The position numbers and the translations under genes were made by a program. From DATLLJ01 sp035537875 (lineage in GTDB: Bacteria; Acidobacteriota; Vicinamibacteria; Vicinamibacterales; CAVVIG01): 64,000 nucleotides of DNA. The stretch covers positions 21,044 through 85,043 of the forward strand of contig DATLLJ010000150.1 of assembly GCA_035537875.1 (NCBI GenBank). Reading direction: 5' to 3'. Below are positions 33,341 through 42,014 of this stretch, one piece after another; the first letter of the stretch is position 1, and each line of letters begins with the position of its first letter. Below the pieces are notes generated by a model, which did no database searches, had not been told where the DNA came from, and saw only the letters and a program-made list of their open reading frames with translations.

Positions 33341-33968
33341 GGTCCCGCCCGGCGCCTTGCACCGGGGCCTCCTGTTCATCATCTCGGCGCCTTCGGGGGC
33401 CGGCAAGACCACGCTCGCCGAGCAGCTCGTCGCGAGGACCGAGCGCCTGAGCCTCTCGAGGTCGTACACCTCCAGAGCCCCGCGCGCCGGAGAAGTGCAC
33501 GGCGTGGACTATAATTTTGTCAGCCGCGAACGGTTCGAACAGATGGCCTCGGCGGGCGAGTTTCTCGAGTGGGCCGACGTCTTCGGCAACCTGTACGGAA
33601 CCCGCGCCGCCGATACTCGCGTACTGCTCGAACACGGCAAGGATGTGGTGCTCGTCATCGACGTGCAGGGGGCGCGGAAAGTGCAGCAGAGCGGCATGGA
33701 GACGACAGCCATCTTCGTCATGCCGCCGTCGTTCGAGACCCTGGAACGGCGGCTCCGCGGTCGCAGCAAGGACAGCGAAGCGGATATCCAGCGGCGATTG
33801 CAGGTGGCACGAAGGGAAGTCGCCTCGTTCACCGAATACGATTTCGTTGTCATCAACGACGATGTCGTTGCGGCCGTCGAGCGGCTGCGCAGTATCGTTC
33901 TCGCTGAGCGCGCCAGACTGCGCGCCATGCGGCATGTTGCCGAAACAATTGTCAGGACTTTCTCATGA
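33330..33968 (+). CDS. gmk: Guanylate kinase
   Basis: Phosphorylates GMP to GDP with ATP; 212 residues from ATG 33330, overlapping yicC by 11 bp. P-loop SAPSGAGKTTLAEQL, GMP-binding SRSYTSRAPRAGEVHGVDYNFVS, and the lid region ERRLRGRSKDSEADIQRRL are all complete. An in-frame start at 33258 lies inside yicC and gives non-family sequence. The stop overlaps rpoZ (ATGA). Confidence 0.95.
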   Translation: MSNEVPPGALHRGLLFIISAPSGAGKTTLAEQLVARTERLSLSRSYTSRAPRAGEVHGVDYNFVSRERFEQMASAGEFLEWADVFGNLYGTRAADTRVLLEHGKDVVLVIDVQGARKVQQSGMETTAIFVMPPSFETLERRLRGRSKDSEADIQRRLQVARREVASFTEYDFVVINDDVVAAVERLRSIVLAERARLRAMRHVAETIVRTFS

Positions 33969-34198
33969 TTGATCGTTCCAAGTTGCCCAGTTCATTCGAG
34001 TTCGTCGTCACTGCCGGCGCGCGTGCCCGTCAGCTGCTCGCCGGATCGACGCCGCGCGTCGCGGTCGCCGATCACAAGAAGACCACCGTTGCGCAGGAAG
34101 AGGTTGCGACCGGCCAGGTCGAGAAAATCGGTCCCGTGAGTCCCGTGAGTCCCGCAAGTCCGGCAAATCCCGCAATCAATGACCAGATGACCAGATGA
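33965..34198 (+). CDS. rpoZ: RNA polymerase omega subunit with repeat-derived tail
   Basis: Small RNA polymerase assembly subunit of 77 residues. The core (FEFVVTAGARARQLL and the VAVADHKKTTVAQEEVATGQVE segment, residues 11-54) matches omega proteins. From residue 56 the protein is GPVSPVSPASPANP then INDQMTR, encoded wholly by tandem 9-base and 8-base words of the intergenic repeat family. Position after gmk and before coaBC is classic and supports the call. The native stop was probably overrun by the repeat. Confidence 0.85.
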   Translation: MIDRSKLPSSFEFVVTAGARARQLLAGSTPRVAVADHKKTTVAQEEVATGQVEKIGPVSPVSPASPANPAINDQMTR

Positions 34199-34200
34199 CC
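34131..34200 (+). repeat. Tandem 9-nt and 8-nt word array overlapping the end of rpoZ
   Basis: Units GTCCCGTGA (twice, exact), GTCCCGCAA, GTCCGGCAA and ATCCCGCAA run from 34131 to 34175, then TCAATGACCAGATGACCAG-type 8-mers to 34200. The same words occur in the arm at 14.8 kb. The array encodes omega residues 56-77 and ends 3 bases before the coaBC start, so coaBC's ribosome binding site would be inside it. Confidence 0.9.
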
Positions 34201-34202
34201 AC

Positions 34203-35438
34203 ATGCTGATTGCACTAGGCGTCTGCGGCGGCATTGGGGCCTACAAGGCGGTCGAGGTCGCGCGGGGACTGCAGAAGCGCGGCCACGAGGTCGTGGCCAT
34301 CATGACCCATTCAGCGACCCGCTTCGTGGGGCCGATTACCTTCGAGGCGATTACTCGCCGTCAGGTCATCACGGATCAGTTCGCGCCAGGGGCGAACGCC
34401 GATATCGAGCACATCGCGCTCGCGTCCTCGATTGATTTGCTGCTCGTGGCCCCGGCGACCGCCAACATCATCGGAAAGTTCGCCAACGGCATCGCAGACG
34501 ATTTTTTGTCGACGCTGTACACGGCCACTCGGGCGCCGCTCTTGCTGGCGCCCGCGATGAACACGCAGATGTTCGAGCACGCCGCCGTGCGGCGCAATCT
34601 CGACACCCTCGCGGATCGAGGCGTTCGCTTCGTGGAGCCGGGCGAAGGCTACCTGGCCTGTGGCTGGATCGGAAAGGGTCGCCTCGCCGAGCCGTCGGAG
34701 ATTGTGGAGGCGGCCGAAGCCATTCTCAGGCCACCGGGCCCGTTGTCCGGACGGCGTGTGCTCGTCACGGCCGGTCCAACCTACGAGGACTTTGACCCGG
34801 TCCGGTACATCGGGAACCGCTCGAGCGGCAGGATGGGGTTCGCGATTGCGGCCGAAGCGGCGCGTCGCGGGGCTGAGGTGACCCTCGTCGCCGGGCCGAC
34901 GGCGATCGAGACGCCGCCCGTGCGAGAGGTTGTGCGGGTCCGGCGCGCCTCCGAAATGCACGAAGCGGTCATGTCGAGGGCCGATGCGGCGGACGTCGTG
35001 GTCATGGCGGCCGCGGTGGCCGACTACGCCCCAGTCGAGTCGTTGTCAGACAAGCTCCCGAAGGATGACGAGTCGTTGACGCTGACGCTCAGGCGGACGC
35101 CGGACATCTTGGCTGACTTGGGACGCCGGCGCGCCGCGGCCGGCAAGGGCCCTCTGCTTGTCGGGTTCGCCGCGGAAACCCGGGACGTCGTCAAGCGGGC
35201 CGACACGAAGCGCGAAGACAAGCACGTTGATCTGATCGTCGCGAACGATGTGTCTCGGCAGGATGCCGGGTTCGACGTCGACATGAACGCCGTGACATTC
35301 GTCAGCGCCCAGGGCGCTGAACCCCTTCCCCTTCAAAGCAAAGCCCGCGTGGCTGCAGCCCTGCTCGATCGAATCGAAAATCTGTTGACGGACGATGGAT
35401 CGCGAACAGCTCGCCGAGCACCTGCGTTTCGCGGCTGA
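34203..35438 (+). CDS. coaBC: Bifunctional phosphopantothenoylcysteine decarboxylase/synthetase CoaBC
   Basis: Two consecutive steps of coenzyme A synthesis, 411 residues. CoaC half (about 1-175): VCGGIGAYKAVEVARGL, the FMN-linked APAMNTQMFEHAAV, and catalytic cysteine in GYLACGWIGKGRL. CoaB half (about 180-411): VLVTAGPTYEDFDPVRYIGNRSSGRMG and VVMAAAVADYAP. No clear ribosome binding site other than the repeat words precedes the ATG. The last 44 bases overlap the UDG gene. Confidence 0.95.
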   Translation: MLIALGVCGGIGAYKAVEVARGLQKRGHEVVAIMTHSATRFVGPITFEAITRRQVITDQFAPGANADIEHIALASSIDLLLVAPATANIIGKFANGIADDFLSTLYTATRAPLLLAPAMNTQMFEHAAVRRNLDTLADRGVRFVEPGEGYLACGWIGKGRLAEPSEIVEAAEAILRPPGPLSGRRVLVTAGPTYEDFDPVRYIGNRSSGRMGFAIAAEAARRGAEVTLVAGPTAIETPPVREVVRVRRASEMHEAVMSRADAADVVVMAAAVADYAPVESLSDKLPKDDESLTLTLRRTPDILADLGRRRAAAGKGPLLVGFAAETRDVVKRADTKREDKHVDLIVANDVSRQDAGFDVDMNAVTFVSAQGAEPLPLQSKARVAAALLDRIENLLTDDGSRTARRAPAFRG

Positions 35439-36096
35439 GCTCGGGGTGGCGGGCGTCAGCCGCGACCCGCTCTGGCGCACCAGGAGTTCCGGCCGCGTCG
35501 ACGAACCGTGCGTCCTCCCCGCCGTCATCCCATTGGTGCCAGCCAAGGCGTTGAACGAGGTCAGGTCTGACATCGGAGACTGCACCCGCTGCAAGCTCTC
35601 CGGTCTCGGGAGATCGCAGGTCGTGTTCGGTGTGGGCAACCCGAATGCCGACCTGATGTTCGTCGGCGAGGCGCCGGGCGCCGATGAAGACCTGCAGGGC
35701 ATACCGTTCGTCGGTCGAGCCGGTCAACTGCTCACGAAGATCATCGAAGCCATCGATCTGAAGCGCGAGGACGTCTATATTGCCAACGTCATCAAGTGTC
35801 GGCCGCCGCAGAATCGCAACCCGGAGCCGGACGAGATCGAGACGTGCGAGCCGTTTCTCTTCAGACAGATCGACATCATCAAACCCAGAGTCATCGTCAC
35901 GCTCGGCAAATTCGCCGCGCACACGCTGCTGCGGTGTGAAGATCCGATCTCCCGTCTTCGCGGAAGGGTCTTCGATTACCGGGGTGCGAAGCTCATTCCG
36001 ACGTTTCACCCCGCTTACCTTCTCCGCAATCCGGCCTCCAAGCGGGAAGTCTGGGAGGACATGAAGGTCGTGCGCTCGCTGCTCCGGCAGCCCTAG
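35395..36096 (+). CDS. Uracil-DNA glycosylase, family 4 (Fe-S)
   Basis: Removes uracil from DNA; 233 residues with a 4Fe-4S cluster. Cysteines are in CTRCKLS, IKCRPPQNRNPEP and TCEPFLF; motif 1 is GEAPGADEDLQGIPFVGRAGQLL (landmark GEAPGADED) and motif 3 is HPAYLLRNP. An N-terminal extension of about 50 residues (LAEHLRFAAELGV and so on) precedes the domain, as in many bacterial type-4 enzymes. It overlaps coaBC by 44 bp. Confidence 0.93.
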   Translation: MDREQLAEHLRFAAELGVAGVSRDPLWRTRSSGRVDEPCVLPAVIPLVPAKALNEVRSDIGDCTRCKLSGLGRSQVVFGVGNPNADLMFVGEAPGADEDLQGIPFVGRAGQLLTKIIEAIDLKREDVYIANVIKCRPPQNRNPEPDEIETCEPFLFRQIDIIKPRVIVTLGKFAAHTLLRCEDPISRLRGRVFDYRGAKLIPTFHPAYLLRNPASKREVWEDMKVVRSLLRQP

Positions 36097-36253
36097 CAGC
36101 CGTGCGCGTGCTGCTGTCGACCATCGGTCCCGAGCTGCACAAGGTTAGAGCCTCCAGCCCACCGGCCACGCCGGCCCCAACCTCGCCCGAGCGCAGGCGT
36201 CAGCTGGCCGAAGCCACGGTGGCCAACAGAACTCTTTCTGAAACCGGTTCGCG

Positions 36254-38485
36254 TTGCTGATCCGCGTCGCTGTCCCCGTCCCGCAGCTTGGTCTCCTGAT
36301 CTACGAGGTCCCTGAAGATTTCGTCACCCCGCCCGTCGGGTCGCGGGTCGTCGTCCCCGTCGGTTCGCGAACGGTTACCGGCGTCGTCGTCGACCACGCC
36401 ACGTCAGAGCAGTTGACGAGCGGCACGGTCAAGCCCATACGCCAGCTGCTCGATGATCGGCCGCTTGTGCCGCCTGACGTGATAGAGCTCGCGCTGTGGA
36501 CGGCGGAGTACTACGCGGCCGGCCCTGGCGAGACGGTGACCGCTGTTCTGCCCCCGAAGACACGTGGATCCCGGGCGGATGCGCACAAGACCGAACGGTT
36601 CGCGTCCGTAACCGCCGCCGGGCTTCAGGCGCTCGAGGCCGAGGCCGCATTGTCGTTGACAATCAAACAGCGCTCGACACTGGAGTTGCTGTCCGGGACG
36701 GCGACCGGTCTGCAGACGACGGAGCTCGCTGCGCGGGGATTCAGCGCGGACACCCTCAAGCGGCTCGCTGGACAGGGGCTCGTCAGCCTGCGGCGCGAGC
36801 CTGTTGGTCGGGACCCGTTCGTGGGTCAGTCTCTCGAGGTGTCGCCGGAAACCGACAGGCGACTGACGCTCGAGCAGGATGCGGCATTCGACCGTCTCAC
36901 GACGCTGGCGGCGCGTCGGCAGTTTCACGTCGCGCTTCTGCACGGTGTCACCGGCAGCGGCAAGACGGAGATTTATCTCCGGCTTGCAGGGACGATTCGC
37001 GCCGCCGGTCGCACGTCGCTGATGCTCGTTCCTGAAATCGCGCTGACCCCAGCCGTCGCGTCGCTGTTGCGTCAGGCGTTCGGAGAACGCGTTGCCATTC
37101 AGCACAGCGGCCTTTCCGATGGCGAGCGACACGATCAGTGGCATCGCATACGCCGCGGCGAAGTCGACGTGGTGGTGGGCACGCGCTCGGCGGTGTTCGC
37201 GCCGCTGGCAGAGATTGGCTTGATCGTGGTGGATGAGGAACACGACGCGTCGTACAAGCAGGAGGAGAGTCCGCGCTACAACGCAAGGGACGTGGCCATC
37301 GTCCGGGGACAGCGCGCAGGCGCTCTCGTCGTGCTCGGCTCGGCGACGCCGTCGATGGAGAGCTACCGCAACGCCATGTCAGGCAAGTACGACCGCATCG
37401 TGCTCGGACGTCGCGTACTGGACCGGCCGCTGGCGACCATGACGGTAGTCGATATGCGGGAGGAATATGCCGCAGCGGGCCCGGACGTGATCCTCAGCCG
37501 CGCCCTTACCGCCGCCATCGAGGAGAGGTTGGAACGCCAGGAGCAGGCGATCGTCCTGTTGAACCGTCGAGGGCTGGCCACGGCCGTGTTCTGCCGGCAG
37601 TGTGCCGGCACACTCGACTGTCCCAACTGCAGCGTGTCGCTGGTCGTGCACACCGAGGGTGCAGCCGGCAGACCGCGCGCGCGCTGCCATTACTGCAACT
37701 ACTCGGTGCGCGTTCCGACGAAGTGCCTGCTCTGCGCCGGCCCCTATCTCGAGCAGGCCGGCTTCGGCACCGAACGCGTCGAGAGCGAGGTCAGACGACT
37801 GCATCCGAAGGCGCGCGTGGCGCGCCTGGATCGCGACTCCATGCGACGCAGAGGGGCGCTCACGGATCTGCTGGCCCGCTTCCGCACCGGGGCCGTCGAC
37901 GTGCTTGTCGGCACGCAGATGATTGCGAAGGGCCACGATTTTCCACGCGTCACGCTCGTCGGTGTCGTGTCGGCCGACGTCGGCCTTGGGCTCGCCGATT
38001 TTCGCGCGTCGGAGCGCACGTTTCAGCTGCTGACGCAGGTGGCGGGGCGGGCCGGCCGGGGCGAGCACGCTGGCGAAGCGATCGTGCAGACGCTGTATCC
38101 GGCTCATCACAGCGTCCAGCTCGCATGTCGGCAGGACTATGCGGCGTTCTACGAGCGGGAACTGCACTTTCGTCGATCGATGCGCTATCCACCGCTCGTT
38201 GCGCTCGTCAACGTCGTGGTTCGGGCGCGCACCTTTGGCGGCGCGATGGACAACGCGTCCGACATCGCGCAGCGGCTGCGGCAGTCGGAATGCGCCGCGG
38301 ACTTTCTGCTGCTCGGCCCGGCGCCGGCGCCGCTCGGCCGGCTCCGTGGGGAATATCGTGCCCAGCTGCTCCTCAAGGGGACGAGCCGGAAACGGATGCG
38401 GGAGGCGCTGAGATCAGTCCTCGCCGAGCGTCCTGATCTGGCCAGGCGCACGATCGTCGACGTTGATCCGGTCTCGGTCTTGTGA
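36254..38485 (+). CDS. priA: Primosomal replication restart helicase PriA
   Basis: Superfamily 2 DNA helicase of 743 residues that reloads the replisome at stalled forks. The 3'-DNA-binding domain comes first (VPVPQLGLLIYEVPEDF), then Walker A GVTGSGKTEIYLRLAG (about residue 230), the DEEH box VVDEEHDASYKQEE, SATPSMESY, the Zn-binding cysteines CRQCAGTLDCPNC and CHYCN...CLLC (about 450-500), and GTQMIAKGHDF. TTG start at 36254; the 157-base spacer before it has a doubtful 52-codon frame. Confidence 0.94.
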   Translation: MLIRVAVPVPQLGLLIYEVPEDFVTPPVGSRVVVPVGSRTVTGVVVDHATSEQLTSGTVKPIRQLLDDRPLVPPDVIELALWTAEYYAAGPGETVTAVLPPKTRGSRADAHKTERFASVTAAGLQALEAEAALSLTIKQRSTLELLSGTATGLQTTELAARGFSADTLKRLAGQGLVSLRREPVGRDPFVGQSLEVSPETDRRLTLEQDAAFDRLTTLAARRQFHVALLHGVTGSGKTEIYLRLAGTIRAAGRTSLMLVPEIALTPAVASLLRQAFGERVAIQHSGLSDGERHDQWHRIRRGEVDVVVGTRSAVFAPLAEIGLIVVDEEHDASYKQEESPRYNARDVAIVRGQRAGALVVLGSATPSMESYRNAMSGKYDRIVLGRRVLDRPLATMTVVDMREEYAAAGPDVILSRALTAAIEERLERQEQAIVLLNRRGLATAVFCRQCAGTLDCPNCSVSLVVHTEGAAGRPRARCHYCNYSVRVPTKCLLCAGPYLEQAGFGTERVESEVRRLHPKARVARLDRDSMRRRGALTDLLARFRTGAVDVLVGTQMIAKGHDFPRVTLVGVVSADVGLGLADFRASERTFQLLTQVAGRAGRGEHAGEAIVQTLYPAHHSVQLACRQDYAAFYERELHFRRSMRYPPLVALVNVVVRARTFGGAMDNASDIAQRLRQSECAADFLLLGPAPAPLGRLRGEYRAQLLLKGTSRKRMREALRSVLAERPDLARRTIVDVDPVSVL

Positions 38486-38668
38486 ATTGCAGAATTGCAG
38501 GATTGCAGGATTGCAGAAAGTGAAGAAAGTGCAGAAAGTGAAAAAAGTGAAGAAAGTGCAGATTCAAAGTGCAGATTGAGAGTGCAGGTTGACCTGGGGA
38601 TTTCAATCTGCCATCGATTCGCCCCTCAGATCTTCAATCCTGCAATCCTGCAATTCTGCAATTTCCCC
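38486..38668. repeat. Long word-array inverted repeat (GAATTGCA/GAAAGTGAA)
   Basis: Left arm from 38485 has 8-nt words (GAATTGCA, GAATTGCA, GGATTGCA, GGATTGCA), followed by 9-nt words (GAAAGTGAA, GAAAGTGCA and variants) to about 38560. The right arm near 38635-38665 (AATCCTGCAATCCTGCAATT and so on) is the exact reverse complement of the left arm over about 30 bases. It lies between convergent priA and the M50 protease gene and could act as a bidirectional structure, but it has no U-run. Confidence 0.9.
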
Positions 38669-38669
38669 G

Positions 38670-39665
38670 TCATCCTCTTCCGAGGAGCTCGGTAGGCTCG
38701 ATCGGAGCCGGGGTGAAGCACACGAGGAACATCAGGAGCGCCGCAAGAGCGAGGATGAGGCGCGTCCGGTCGAGCGGCACGTGCTCATCGAACACCCTGG
38801 GATGCCTCGGCCCGAACAGAATGAGCATGACGCTCATGGCCAGCGACCAGACAATCCAGCTGCTGTAAAAATAGGCGAGCACGATCGTGATGAGCATCGT
38901 CACGATCGTGACGTACACGGATCGGCGGCCGAGGACCGCGTAGGAAATATGACCTCCGTCCAGCTGACCGATCGGAAACAGGTTCAACGCCGTCGCGAGC
39001 AACCCGAACCAGGCCGCGAAGGCCATCGGATGCATGTTGAGGGAATAGCCGTCCTCGATCGGTCCCCAGAGCAAGGCCGACGCGAGTTTGAACAACAGCG
39101 GCTCACCCAGCTCGAATCCGACGAAGTCCGGCGGTATCCGAACGAGGTGCGACATCGAGATCCCGATGAACAGGGTGGGAAGAGCGACCAGGAAGCCGGC
39201 GATCGGACCCGCGATGCCGATGTCGAACAGCATCCGTTTGCTCGGAATTGGCTCTCTGATTCTGATGACCGCGCCGAAGGTGCCGGTTAACGGCAAGGGT
39301 GCGGGAATGAAATACGGCAGGGACGCGTCAACGTCATAATACCGGCAGGCAAAGTAATGACCCAGCTCGTGACAGCCAAGAATGGCCAGAATCGTGGCGC
39401 TGTACCAGAAGCCTCGAACCAGCAACTGAGTGAAGGGGAGCGGCAGCGCGTTCAGCGGTTCGAAATCAGAAACGAACGCGAGATAGTGGTTGACGCCCAC
39501 CAGTGTGGTCGAACCGATGGTCAGCGTCAGCAGGAGAAGATGCCACCACACCCGATCCTGAAACTTTCGGCGCGTCTGCCAGACGACAGGCGCCGGCGGC
39601 AGCACGTCGTCGGAGACAGATCCTTCCCGGGGAAAGGAGTCGTTGTCGAATCGAGCGGCATCCAC
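38670..39665 (-). CDS. Site-2-protease-type M50 metallopeptidase
   Basis: Intramembrane zinc protease family protein of 331 residues with about six to seven membrane spans. Zinc motif HELGHYFACRYYDVDASLPYF (landmark HELGH, about residue 95) and the second metal site in LFPIGQLDGGHISYAV (landmark LDGGH). The IPAPLPLTGTFGAVIRIREP segment is usual for this group. GTG start. Probably a membrane-bound processing protease; the substrate is unknown. It lies 8 bp after the HU gene and is likely co-transcribed with it. Confidence 0.9.
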   Translation of the reverse strand: MDAARFDNDSFPREGSVSDDVLPPAPVVWQTRRKFQDRVWWHLLLLTLTIGSTTLVGVNHYLAFVSDFEPLNALPLPFTQLLVRGFWYSATILAILGCHELGHYFACRYYDVDASLPYFIPAPLPLTGTFGAVIRIREPIPSKRMLFDIGIAGPIAGFLVALPTLFIGISMSHLVRIPPDFVGFELGEPLLFKLASALLWGPIEDGYSLNMHPMAFAAWFGLLATALNLFPIGQLDGGHISYAVLGRRSVYVTIVTMLITIVLAYFYSSWIVWSLAMSVMLILFGPRHPRVFDEHVPLDRTRLILALAALLMFLVCFTPAPIEPTELLGRG

Positions 39666-39673
39666 CCGATCGA

Positions 39674-39943
39674 TTATCCGATGTTCTGGAGATCTTTGCC
39701 GGGCTTGAACCTGATCGTCCGGCCCGGAGGGATCCTTACTTCCTTACCGGTTCGAGGATTGCGGCCAATGCCGCGCTTGCGAGGCTTGACCTGGAAGACC
39801 CCGAATCCGCGCAGCTCGATGCGTTCGCCGCGCTGCATGGAGGTTCGCATCGCGTCGAACACGGCGTCCACCGCCACCTCAGCTTTGACCTTGGTGATGT
39901 CCGCGATTTTCGACACTTCGTTGACGATGTCGACCTTGATCAT
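39674..39943 (-). CDS. HU-family DNA-binding protein
   Basis: Nucleoid protein of 89 residues. The N-terminus MIKVDIVNEVSKIADITKVKAEVAVDAVFDAM and the DNA-arm region GFGVFQVKPRKRGIGRNPRTGKEVRIPPGRTIRFKPGK are classic HU/IHF. The signature residues GRNPRTG are present. The ATG is preceded by an AGGAG site. A strong promoter lies in the spacer to der. It could be HU or IHF-like; the alpha and beta types cannot be distinguished here. Confidence 0.95.
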   Translation of the reverse strand: MIKVDIVNEVSKIADITKVKAEVAVDAVFDAMRTSMQRGERIELRGFGVFQVKPRKRGIGRNPRTGKEVRIPPGRTIRFKPGKDLQNIG

Positions 39944-39971
39944 GCTTAGGGTCTCCTGACAACTGGTAACT

Positions 39972-40000
39972 ACTATAAATAATGGGACTTACGCTGTCAA
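39972..40000 (-). promoter_or_regulatory. Consensus sigma-70 promoter of the HU gene
   Basis: On the minus strand TTGACA (40000-39995, perfect -35) and TATAGT (39977-39972, one mismatch from TATAAT) are separated by exactly 17 bases. The HU ATG at 39943 lies about 20 bases downstream of the expected start site, with AGGAG before it. It is the best promoter match in the window, as expected for an abundant nucleoid protein. Confidence 0.75.
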
Positions 40001-40018
40001 GGCCAAGGCTAAGTGAAG

Positions 40019-41401
40019 ATGGCGCATAAACTCCCGTCGATCGTGCTCGCTGGGCGGCCGAATGTCGGCAAATCCACGCTGTTCAACCGGATAACCGGTT
40101 CGCGCCGGGCGATCGTCGCACCCGCTGCGGGAACCACGCGGGATTCGCTCGCACGTGCGACAGAGTGGCGCGGCGCGGCCTTCGAGCTGTTCGATACCGG
40201 GGGGATGTTCGGCGCCAGCGAGGACCCGCTTCACGAGCTCGTCATCCGACAAGGCCAGCGGGCCATTGTCGGCGCCGACATGCTGGTGTTCGTCGTCGAT
40301 GGTCGGGACGGCCTGGTGCCAGGTGATGAGCGGATAGCCCAGACGCTGCGGGCGACCGGCCGCCCGGTTGTCGTCGCGATCAACAAGACGGACGACAAGC
40401 GGTCCCGTGCCTCCGTTCTCGAGTTCTACCAGCTTGGATTCGATCCGGTCTTCGAAATCTCGGCTGAGCATGGGCAGGGGGTCGCGGAGCTGCTGGACGA
40501 GATCGCGGACCGGCTCAAAGCTCGAAGTCCGGGCACCAGCGGGGACGGCAGAGGTCAAGACGTTCCGGTCCAAACGCAGGAAGTCGCGGTGGCCATCGTG
40601 GGTCGTCCAAACGTGGGGAAATCGTCGCTGGTCAACCGGCTGCTGCGCGAGGAACGTGTGCTCGTCAGCGACGTTCCGGGCACGACCCGCGACGCTATCG
40701 ACACCGTGCTGACGTGGCATCGCCGGCGCTTTCGTATTGTCGATACCGCCGGGATGCGCCGGCCCGGACGCGTCGGGACAGGCGGGAAGGTGGAAGTCGT
40801 CAGCGTCGCGGGTGCCAAGAAGGCGATCGCCGATGCAGACGTCGTGGCGCTCGTGATCGACGCCGGCGGTGGCGCCACGGATCAGGACGCCGCGATTGGC
40901 GGCGAAGCCGATCGCGCGGGACGGGGCATCGTGATCCTGGCCAACAAGTGGGATCTGGTGAAGGATCGTGGCGCCGACTACTCGAAGATCTTCGATGATG
41001 AAACGCGGCGCCACATGCGATTTCTCGACTACGCGCCAATCCTCCATATCTCCGCGGCCACGGGCGAGCGAATCGGGAAGGTCCTCGAGACCATTGACAA
41101 GATTGCCGCCGCGCGGCAGGAGCGCGTCCCGACGCCGGTGCTCAACAGGTTTGTCGAGGAGGTCACCGCGGCGAACCCGCCGGTGAGCCCAGGCAGGAAG
41201 CAGGTCCGAATCATGTACGCCGCGCAGATCGGGGTGAAGCCGCCGTCGTTCGTGTTCTTCACCAATGTGGCGACCACGTTCCATTTCTCCTACGAGCGTT
41301 TTCTGATCAACAAGCTGCGTGACAGCTTTGGATTTGCCGGCAGCCCGATTCGTATCCAGGTCCGCCGCCGAAAGAAAGGAGAACGGTCTCGAAGCCGCTG
41401 A
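40019..41401 (+). CDS. der: Ribosome biogenesis GTPase Der (EngA)
   Basis: Essential tandem-GTPase for 50S subunit maturation, 460 residues. G domain 1: GRPNVGKSTLFNRITG (P-loop), DTGGMFG, NKTD; G domain 2: GRPNVGKSSLVNRLLREE, DTAGMRRPGR, NKWDLVKD. The C-terminal KH-like domain (AQIGVKPPSFVFFTNVATTFHFSYERFL) is complete. A GTG at 40013 would add two residues. It is divergent from HU across a 75-base spacer. Confidence 0.95.
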   Translation: MAHKLPSIVLAGRPNVGKSTLFNRITGSRRAIVAPAAGTTRDSLARATEWRGAAFELFDTGGMFGASEDPLHELVIRQGQRAIVGADMLVFVVDGRDGLVPGDERIAQTLRATGRPVVVAINKTDDKRSRASVLEFYQLGFDPVFEISAEHGQGVAELLDEIADRLKARSPGTSGDGRGQDVPVQTQEVAVAIVGRPNVGKSSLVNRLLREERVLVSDVPGTTRDAIDTVLTWHRRRFRIVDTAGMRRPGRVGTGGKVEVVSVAGAKKAIADADVVALVIDAGGGATDQDAAIGGEADRAGRGIVILANKWDLVKDRGADYSKIFDDETRRHMRFLDYAPILHISAATGERIGKVLETIDKIAAARQERVPTPVLNRFVEEVTAANPPVSPGRKQVRIMYAAQIGVKPPSFVFFTNVATTFHFSYERFLINKLRDSFGFAGSPIRIQVRRRKKGERSRSR

Positions 41402-41435
41402 ACCGCGTTATACTCTGCTGACCGCTGTCAGGACC

Positions 41436-41969
41436 ATGCCCGACCTTGCCGCCAACGTCGAGATTCCGAACCGCGCGCTGTTCAAGCCGGCTGAGGTGTG
41501 CGAAATCGTCAAAGTCCAGCCGTATGTATTGCGTTCCTGGGAGGCGGAATTCCCGGATCTGGGGGTTGCAAAGGCGGCTGGCGGCGCGCGGGTGTACCGC
41601 CGCAGGGACGTCGAGCAGGTCGTCCGAATCAAGCACCTGCTCCTCGTCGATGGGCTGACACTCGCCGGCGCGCGGCGAAGGCTCGAAGAGGAGACGGCGC
41701 CCATCGTCGCCGACGAACCGGCCATCGACGAGCTGATTGGGCAGAACGCCCGCGAGCGATTGACATCGGTCAAGCGTGGCCTTCGATCGATTCTGGATCT
41801 CCTGGCGTCCAATGGAGGCAGTCACGCGACGGTGGTGTCTCACCAGCCCGTCGAGTCGAGGCCGCGGATGCGATCGATGGCGGCGCCTGGCAGGAAGGTG
41901 GCACGGGACAAGTCGACGGCAGCACGGCGTGGGGTGGCTCGTTCCGGTCACGCCCGGCGCAAGCGCTAG
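41436..41969 (+). CDS. MerR-family transcriptional regulator
   Basis: Helix-turn-helix regulator of 177 residues, start at ATG 41436. NRALFKPAEVCEIVKVQPYVLRSWEAEFPDL is the MerR recognition helix region and GARVYRRRDVEQVVRIKHLL the winged segment. The C-terminal half is short, basic and probably disordered, with no effector domain. This small MerR type often lies just before tRNA-Pro in many bacterial lineages, as here. The target is unknown. Confidence 0.85.
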   Translation: MPDLAANVEIPNRALFKPAEVCEIVKVQPYVLRSWEAEFPDLGVAKAAGGARVYRRRDVEQVVRIKHLLLVDGLTLAGARRRLEEETAPIVADEPAIDELIGQNARERLTSVKRGLRSILDLLASNGGSHATVVSHQPVESRPRMRSMAAPGRKVARDKSTAARRGVARSGHARRKR

Positions 41970-42014
41970 GCCGACGCCCTTCTGCAGTCAGCGGACATCG
42001 GACACTTCGGACAT

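Noticed and set aside
36102..36260. 52-codon frame with GTG start between udg and priA
   Set aside because: No ribosome binding site, no family resemblance, and it runs into the priA start; treated as spacer.
38486..38668. Possible CRISPR array in repetitive spacers (also 14.7, 34.1 and 63.5 kb)
   Set aside because: Units are 8-9 nt with no unique spacers and no cas genes are nearby.
41319..41435. Upstream extension of the MerR gene into der
   Set aside because: The 39 extra residues read der sequence in another frame; the ATG at 41436 gives the typical MerR start.
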